Shown here: piece after piece, positions 7,412-11,706 of the stretch
Numbering within the stretch: the first letter of the stretch is position 1
Layout: every line of letters starts with the position of its first letter
Assembly: GCA_023410975.1 (NCBI GenBank)
Contig: JAEYPG010000560.1
Coordinates: 1-11,706 of the forward strand
Direction: 5' to 3'
Origin: Pseudomonadota bacterium
GTDB taxonomy: Bacteria > Pseudomonadota > Gammaproteobacteria > Burkholderiales > Burkholderiaceae_C
Length of the DNA: 11,706 bases
The notes under the pieces: generated by a model
What the model was told of the DNA's origin: nothing
Seen by the model: only the letters and a program-made list of their open reading frames with translations
Database searches by the model: none
Program-made: the position numbers and the translations under genes

Positions 7412-7851
7412 GCACGACGACGGGAACCAGCACCATCGTGCTGCACGGCCGCAAAGTGGTCGGAGGCATCGTCGAGGGCGAGGCGCTGGTCACCACCGAG
7501 CGCATCTCGGGCTGGGGCGGCATCGACCCGCGCACGGGCAGCATCATCGAGACGCGCCACCCGCTGCGCGGCGTGAGCTTTGCCGGCAAGGTGCTGGTGT
7601 TTCCAGGCGCCAAGGGCTCGTCGGGCTGGTCCAACCAGTTCCACATGACGCGGCTGATGGGCACTGCGCCGGCAGCCATGCTGTTCAACGAGATGACGAC
7701 CAAGATCGCGCTCGGCGCCGTGGTGACGCGCGCGCCGGCGCTGACCGGTTTCGACCAGGACCCGCTGCAAGTGATCCGCACCGGCGACTGGGTGCGTGTA
7801 GATGCCGAGCGCGGCATCGTCGAAGTGACGAGGCGATCCACCGATGAGTGA
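7408..7851 (+). CDS. Aconitase X (AcnX) swivel-domain small subunit
   Basis: This 147-residue protein is the AcnX swivel domain (Pfam AcnX_swivel/DUF126). Typical motifs are LHGRKVVGGIVEGEALVT (12-29), SGWGGIDPRTG (34-44) and FPGAKGSSGWSNQF (65-78). The GSS part of the last motif supplies the conserved serine that completes the active site with the large subunit. ALVTRAP-type sequence is seen as AVVTRAPALTGFDQDP (104-119). The gene starts inside the large-subunit stop (ATGA, 7408-7411), with GGGAGG at 7397-7402 spaced 5 nt from the start, and it overlaps the next gene by 8 nt. This tight coupling fits a fixed heterodimer stoichiometry. It has no enzymatic activity expected on its own. Confidence 0.93.
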   Translation: MSTTTGTSTIVLHGRKVVGGIVEGEALVTTERISGWGGIDPRTGSIIETRHPLRGVSFAGKVLVFPGAKGSSGWSNQFHMTRLMGTAPAAMLFNEMTTKIALGAVVTRAPALTGFDQDPLQVIRTGDWVRVDAERGIVEVTRRSTDE

Positions 7852-9544
7852 CCAGAACCCCAAGCGCAAGCTGCGCAGCAACTTCCCTCGCGGCTCCTAC
7901 CTGTGGGCCGTGCGCAATGCGCAGTGGCAGGCGATGGGCATTCCCGAAGAGGACTGCGAGAAGCCCAAGATCGCGGTCGTCAATTCCAGCTCCGAGCTGG
8001 CGGCCTGCTACAGCCACCTCGACCAGGTCGCCAAGGTGGTGAAGGAGGCGATCCGCGCCGCCGGCGGTGTGCCCTTCGAGATCCGGACCGCGGCGCCGAG
8101 CGACTTCGTCACCGGCGCGGGCGCGCGGGGCGCCTACATGCTCGCCGCGCGCGACCTCGTCACCAACGACATCGAGGTCGCCGTGGAAGGCGCCCAGCTC
8201 GACGGCATGGTGTGCCTGACCTCCTGCGACAAGACGGTGCCGGGGCAACTGATGGCCGCGGCGCGCCTGAACGTGCCGACCATCCTGGTGCCCTGCGGCT
8301 ACCAGGCCAGCGGCGAGTACAAGGGCGCGCACGTGGACATCGAGGAGGTGTTCATCCACTCCATGCACGTCGTCACGGCCAACAAGCCGGCTGAAGAGGT
8401 GGTGGAGATGAGCCGCTGCGCCATCCGCTCCCCCGGCGTGTGCTCGGGCCTGGGCACGGCCAACACGATGCACGTCGCCTGCGAGGCGCTGGGCCTGGCG
8501 CTGCCCGGCAGCGCGCCGGTGCGCGCCCTGTCCGGCAAGATGTTCGATGACGCGAAGGCGGCCGGCGCGCGCATCGTGCAGATGGTGTGGGACGACCTCA
8601 AGCCGCGCGACATCCTGAGCGAGGGTGCATTCGCCAACGCGGTGAAGGCGGTGCTGGCCATCGGCGGCTCGCTCAACGCGGTCAAGCACCTGCAGGCGGT
8701 GGCCACCGAGGCGGGCACCAGCATCGACGTCTATGCGATGTTCGAGCGCTTCGGGCCCGAGACGCCGGTCGTTGCCGGCATCCGTCCGATCGGCGAGCGC
8801 TTCATCGAGGAGTTCGAGGACGCCGGCGGCTGCCGCGGCGTCATGAAGCAGCTCGGCGCGCTGATGGACACCACCGCGCTGACGGTTTCCGGCGCAACGG
8901 TGGCCGACAACCTCGGCGCCTTCCAGGTGCGGGACGAGGAAGTCATCCGCCCGGCCAGCCGGCCGGTGGCGCCGCGCCCCGCGGTCGTGCTGCTGCGCGG
9001 CAACCTTGCGCCCGAGGCGGCGCTGAGCAAGCCCGGCATCGTCGAGCGCAAGGTGCGCCGCTTCAGCGGTCCGGCAATCTGCTTCTCGACCTCGGACGAG
9101 GCACTGGCGGCGATGAACGATGGCCGCGTGCGCCCCGGTCAGGTGATCGTCATGCGCGGCGCCGGCGCTTGCGGCGGCCCCGCGATGGGCGGCGGCGCGT
9201 CGCGTGTCGTGTTCGGCATCGACGGCAAGGGCCTGGGCGACCAGGTCGCGATGCTCACCGACGGCCACCTCTCGGGCCTGGTCTGCAAGGGACTCGTCGT
9301 AGCCGAGGTAGCGCCCGAGGCCGCACTGGGCGGACCGCTGGCGCTGGTGCGTGACGGCGACGCCATCACGATCGACCTCGACACGCGCCGCGTCGATGTG
9401 GACCTGAGCGATGCCGAACTGGCACAGCGCCGTGCCCAATGGCAGCCGCCCACGCCGGTGTTCGACCGCGGCTGGCTGCAGATCTACCGCCGCAACGTCG
9501 GGCCCCTGTCCCAGGGCGCGGTGCTGGTGCGCGAGACGAAGTAG
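7844..9544 (+). CDS. IlvD/Edd-family Fe-S dehydratase with divergent active-site motifs
   Basis: This 566-residue protein has the length and layout of IlvD/Edd dehydratases, which remove water from dihydroxy acids or sugar acids (2,3-dihydroxy-isovalerate, 6-phosphogluconate, pentonates). The three cluster cysteines are C55 (SELAACYSHLD), C128 (LTSCDKTVPGQL) and C200 (PGVCSGLGTANTM). K130 after C128 is the family's metal-binding, often carbamylated lysine, and D120 sits in the QLDGM metal motif. S477 in TDGHLSG matches the catalytic-base serine of TDGRFSG. The C-terminal motifs are unusual: GAGACGGPAMGG (439-450) replaces the common GPKGGPGM form, and TDGHLSGLVCKG replaces TDGRFSGG. This argues against a housekeeping IlvD and for a specialised acid substrate. 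The ATG overlaps the AcnX small-subunit end by 8 nt and has GAGG at 7830-7833. The substrate is unknown. Confidence 0.92.
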   Translation: MSDQNPKRKLRSNFPRGSYLWAVRNAQWQAMGIPEEDCEKPKIAVVNSSSELAACYSHLDQVAKVVKEAIRAAGGVPFEIRTAAPSDFVTGAGARGAYMLAARDLVTNDIEVAVEGAQLDGMVCLTSCDKTVPGQLMAAARLNVPTILVPCGYQASGEYKGAHVDIEEVFIHSMHVVTANKPAEEVVEMSRCAIRSPGVCSGLGTANTMHVACEALGLALPGSAPVRALSGKMFDDAKAAGARIVQMVWDDLKPRDILSEGAFANAVKAVLAIGGSLNAVKHLQAVATEAGTSIDVYAMFERFGPETPVVAGIRPIGERFIEEFEDAGGCRGVMKQLGALMDTTALTVSGATVADNLGAFQVRDEEVIRPASRPVAPRPAVVLLRGNLAPEAALSKPGIVERKVRRFSGPAICFSTSDEALAAMNDGRVRPGQVIVMRGAGACGGPAMGGGASRVVFGIDGKGLGDQVAMLTDGHLSGLVCKGLVVAEVAPEAALGGPLALVRDGDAITIDLDTRRVDVDLSDAELAQRRAQWQPPTPVFDRGWLQIYRRNVGPLSQGAVLVRETK

Positions 9545-9582
9545 CGCCCGCGGCCCCGAGCCCGTACCGAACGAGAGCATGC

Positions 9583-9604
9583 CCTGCCCGCTTGCGCGGG
9601 CAGG
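9583..9604 (+). terminator. Perfect hairpin between dehydratase and receptor genes (possible terminator or mRNA stabiliser)
   Basis: CCTGCCCGC (9583-9591) and GCGGGCAGG (9596-9604) form a perfect 9-bp GC-rich stem with a TTGC loop, 38 nt after the dehydratase stop. A second short dyad, CAGGAC-TC-GTCCTG, follows at 9606-9619. No T-run is present, so full rho-independent termination is doubtful. A 3'-end stabiliser that lowers receptor expression, or partial termination before the receptor genes, is equally possible. The remainder of the 102-nt gap holds only the GGAG ribosome-binding site (9635-9638) of the next gene. Confidence 0.45.
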
Positions 9605-9646
9605 CCAGGACTCGTCCTGTGTTGATCACCTTGTGGAGTGAGACCC

Positions 9647-10600
9647 ATGTTGAGACGTCGAACCGTTCTTGCGCTCCCGGCCAGCGCCTTGGCTGCCAGC
9701 GCGTGGAGCCAGGGCACGGCGGGCCGCCCCGTGCGCCTGGTGGTGGGCTTTGCGCCTGGCGGCGCGGCCGACAGCATTGCACGCGTGATTGCGCAGGCAC
9801 TGGGGCGCCAACTGGGCCAGCAGGTGATCGTGGAGAACAAGCCCGGTGCCGACGGCATCCTGGCCGCGCAAGAGGTGCAGCGCGCAGCACCCGACGGCCA
9901 CACCTTGCTGTGGGGCACGAACACGGCCTTGGTCCAGGTGCCTTCTACACGCGCCAAACCGCCGTACGACCCGTTCAAGGCCTTCACGCCCATCAGCTCG
10001 GCGGGGCAGTTCTCGATGTTCCTCGTCACCAGCCCGGCACTGAAAGCTGACCACGTCAAGGCGCTGCTGGATGAGGTGGCCGCGCGTCCCGACCGGTACA
10101 ACGCCGCCTTCAGCAACAGTGCGGCGCAGCTGGCCATGATCCAGCTGCTCGGGCCGCGCAAGGCCGTGTACGTGCGCTACAAGGGCGACGTGCCGGCATT
10201 GACGGATCTGGTCGGCGGCCATGTCCACATGATCTGGACCACGGGCACCTCGGCGCCAGCCTTCGTGAAGGACGGCCGCGCGAAGGCGCTGCTCACCCTG
10301 CAGCCGCAACGCAGCCCGCTGCTGCCTGATGTGGCCACTGCAGCCGAGGCCGGCCTGGGCGAGCTCACCATCCGGGCTTGGGCGGGCGTCTTCGGCCCTG
10401 CCGGCATGCCGCCGGAAATCGTTGCGAAGCTCAACGGCGAACTGCAGGCCGCGCTCAAGCGCAGCGACGTGAAGGAGCAGCTCGCAGCGCAGGGCTTCGA
10501 GGGCTACGGCATGGGGGCGCCCGAGTTCGCCGCGTTCTTCAAGGAGCAGTACGACAGCTTCAACCGGATCGTGAAGGACAACCACATCCGGTTCGAGTGA
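9647..10600 (+). CDS. Bug/TctC-family periplasmic solute-binding protein (TTT receptor), copy 3, divergent type
   Basis: This 317-residue protein begins LRRRTVLALPASALAASAWSQG, a signal peptide with an arginine-rich start that resembles a Tat motif (RR-x-x-L) but could also be Sec. The mature part has GFAPGGAAD (34-42), ENKPGADGILAAQEV, PDGHTLLWGTN, RYKGDVPALTDLVGGHVHMIW and GPAGMPPEIVAKLN, all Bug landmarks. It differs from the other three receptors: it lacks the LPYDTxKDLxGV block (PPYDPFKAFTPI instead), the GTD after GAG, and the NAYIR...W C-terminus. It is therefore a separate Bug subgroup, likely with another ligand. The ATG at 9647 follows GGAG at 9635-9638 with 8-nt spacing. An in-frame GTG at 9638 is less likely because it falls within that site. 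A gap of 33 nt separates it from the next receptor. Confidence 0.9.
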   Translation: MLRRRTVLALPASALAASAWSQGTAGRPVRLVVGFAPGGAADSIARVIAQALGRQLGQQVIVENKPGADGILAAQEVQRAAPDGHTLLWGTNTALVQVPSTRAKPPYDPFKAFTPISSAGQFSMFLVTSPALKADHVKALLDEVAARPDRYNAAFSNSAAQLAMIQLLGPRKAVYVRYKGDVPALTDLVGGHVHMIWTTGTSAPAFVKDGRAKALLTLQPQRSPLLPDVATAAEAGLGELTIRAWAGVFGPAGMPPEIVAKLNGELQAALKRSDVKEQLAAQGFEGYGMGAPEFAAFFKEQYDSFNRIVKDNHIRFE

Positions 10601-10633
10601 CGCCCGGATGCCATGACGTTCAGGAGACATTGC

Positions 10634-11602
10634 ATGAATCCGATCCAGCGCCTGTTTGCCGTGGCCATCGCCGCGACCAGCTTCGCCGCCGCAGCGCCTG
10701 CGTGGGCCCAGGCCTTTCCTGACAGGCCGGTGCGCCTGATCGTGCCGTTTCCGCCAGGCGGTGCCACCGATGCGCTTGCCCGCCTGATGGGCGACAAGCT
10801 GGGCGAGCGCTGGAAACAGCCGGTGCTGGTGGAAAACCGACCGGGGGCGAATACCGCCCTCGGTACTGATGTGGTGGCCAAATCGAAGCCTGACGGCCAC
10901 GTGCTGGGCATCGTGACCGGTTCACACGTCACCAATCCACTGCTGTCCAGCAAGCTGCCCTACGACACGCTCAAGGACCTGACCGGGGTCATGGCACTGA
11001 CCCGATTCCACATGGCGCTGTACGCGCACCCGTCGCTGCCGGCGAACACGCCGGCCGAATTGATAGCGCTGGCCAAGCGCAATCCTGGCAAGGTGGCCTA
11101 CGCTTCTGCAACCACGCAAAGCTACCTCGGCATGGCGCTGCTGGAGATGAAGACAGGCGTGAAGATGCAGTACGTGCCCTACAAGGGCAGCGCGCAGGCC
11201 ATCAACGATTTGATCGGCGGACATACGCTGTTGATGGTGGACCCGGTGCTGCAAAGCACGCTGGAACACGTCAAGAGCGGCAAGCTCAAGCTGATCGGCA
11301 CGCTCGGTGCCACCCCGGCTGAGCTGACGCCCGGCGTGCCGCTGTTCTCCAGCGTTGCGCCGGGTTATGACTTCTCCGGCGTTTTCGGTCTTGTTGCGCG
11401 CAGCGGCACGCCGCCGGCACTGGTGAGCCGCATCCGCGAGGACTTCGCCGCGGTGATGAAGCTGCCCGAGGTCGCCGAGCGCATCCAGAGCATCGGCCAG
11501 GAACCCTTGGCCACGGGCCCGGACGAGTACAACGCCTACATCCGCAACGAGATGAAGAAGTGGGAGCCGGTGGTCCAGGCGACGGGCGCCCGGCTGGAGT
11601 GA
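10634..11602 (+). CDS. Bug/TctC-family periplasmic solute-binding protein (TTT receptor), copy 4
   Basis: This 322-residue protein has a Sec signal peptide (about residues 1-25, cleavage near AWA|Q). The mature part has PFPPGGATD (38-46), ENRPGANTALGTD, KPDGHVLG, LPYDTLKDLTGV, YVPYKGSAQA and EYNAYIRNEMKKWEPVVQATG. It is most like copy 2 at 2654-3622. A region near residues 160-180 (YASATTQSYLGMALLEM) departs from the SPGxGxxxHLAGE block shared by copies 1 and 2, so the ligand pocket may differ. AGGAGA at 10622-10627 lies 6 nt before the ATG at 10634; an upstream in-frame ATG at 10613 would place residues ahead of a complete signal peptide and is rejected. It is the last gene of the rightward block; the stop is followed by 32 nt of plain sequence and then the terminal repeat. 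Confidence 0.93.
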   Translation: MNPIQRLFAVAIAATSFAAAAPAWAQAFPDRPVRLIVPFPPGGATDALARLMGDKLGERWKQPVLVENRPGANTALGTDVVAKSKPDGHVLGIVTGSHVTNPLLSSKLPYDTLKDLTGVMALTRFHMALYAHPSLPANTPAELIALAKRNPGKVAYASATTQSYLGMALLEMKTGVKMQYVPYKGSAQAINDLIGGHTLLMVDPVLQSTLEHVKSGKLKLIGTLGATPAELTPGVPLFSSVAPGYDFSGVFGLVARSGTPPALVSRIREDFAAVMKLPEVAERIQSIGQEPLATGPDEYNAYIRNEMKKWEPVVQATGARLE

Positions 11603-11634
11603 TTCCAGTTCTTCATTGGTACTGAAAGAAAACC

Positions 11635-11706
11635 CGTTCGGGCTGAGCTTGTCGAAGCCCCTGGCACAACCGGCCAACAGGCCCTTCGACAAGCTCAGGG
11701 CGAACG
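11635..11706. repeat. REP-like nested inverted repeat at the end of the cluster
   Basis: The left arm (11635-11661) and right arm (11680-11706) are inverted copies that share CGTTCG and a core TGAGCTTGTCGAAG, with only four differing bases. The differences are compensatory: each arm can also fold alone (GGGCT with AGCCC at 11640-11660; GCCCT with AGGGC at 11681-11701). The 18-bp spacer carries no recognisable feature. The TGAGCTTGTCGAAG core is a familiar dispersed intergenic element in many Burkholderiales and other proteobacterial genomes. The placement just past the last gene suggests mRNA 3'-end protection or termination. The right arm touches the window edge, so the repeat may continue. 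Confidence 0.75.

Noticed and set aside
6116..7851. AcnX as a broken single gene split by a frameshift
   Set aside because: Separate large and small subunits are a known natural arrangement. The ATGA overlap with a good ribosome-binding site supports two real genes, and both ends have complete domains.
7844..9544. Housekeeping dihydroxy-acid dehydratase of branched-chain amino acid synthesis
   Set aside because: The C-terminal active-site motifs diverge from IlvD, and the gene sits in a transport/catabolic operon with AcnX and not with ilv or leu genes.
7685..9580. Long open frame on the minus strand (631 codons) across the IlvD/Edd gene
   Set aside because: Its translation is Ala/His/Arg/Gly-rich with no domain pattern, as expected for the antisense of a GC-rich gene, while the plus-strand frame encodes a full conserved enzyme.
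11635..11706. CRISPR repeat or simple intrinsic terminator at the right edge
   Set aside because: There are only two inverted arms, not direct repeats with spacers, and no T-run follows within the window.

Overview
The window is GC-rich DNA, dense in genes, and almost certainly from a beta-proteobacterium of the order Burkholderiales. A Comamonadaceae- or Alcaligenaceae-like host is the best guess. The reasons are a Burkholderiales-type trimeric porin, four Bug/TctC tripartite tricarboxylate transporter (TTT) receptors in one window, and a REP-like repeat at the right edge. No rRNA, tRNA, transposase or CRISPR array is visible.

Layout. A leftward block (positions 1-3622, minus strand, read from right to left) holds two Bug receptors (3622-2654, then 2625-1651), a TauD/TfdA-type Fe(II)/2-oxoglutarate dioxygenase (1639-761) and, after 173 nt, a porin cut by the window edge (587-1). 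A 162-nt AT-richer divergent control region (3623-3784) with clear inverted repeats separates it from a rightward block. That block holds a FAD-dependent oxidoreductase (3785-5212), an IclR-family regulator (5290-6108), the large and small subunits of an aconitase X (AcnX) enzyme (6116-7411 and 7408-7851), an IlvD/Edd-family dehydratase (7844-9544) and two more Bug receptors (9647-10600 and 10634-11602). The right end (11635-11706) is a nested inverted repeat of the REP type.

Interpretation. The two blocks look like one divergently transcribed uptake-and-catabolism module for an organic acid. A porin would pass the compound through the outer membrane, periplasmic Bug proteins would bind it, and the dioxygenase, flavoprotein and two unrelated Fe-S dehydratases would process it. 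The IclR protein would control the module, probably from the shared divergent region. Each family is recognised from its own motifs. The substrate, the order of steps and the pathway are not known from the sequence. The pairing of AcnX with a divergent IlvD/Edd protein, by overlapping reading frames, is the most promising lead for an undescribed pathway. AcnX proteins characterised so far act on 3-hydroxyprolines or on mevalonate 5-phosphate, and nothing else here clearly fits either pathway. No TctA/TctB membrane subunits are present, so the receptors must use a membrane complex encoded elsewhere.
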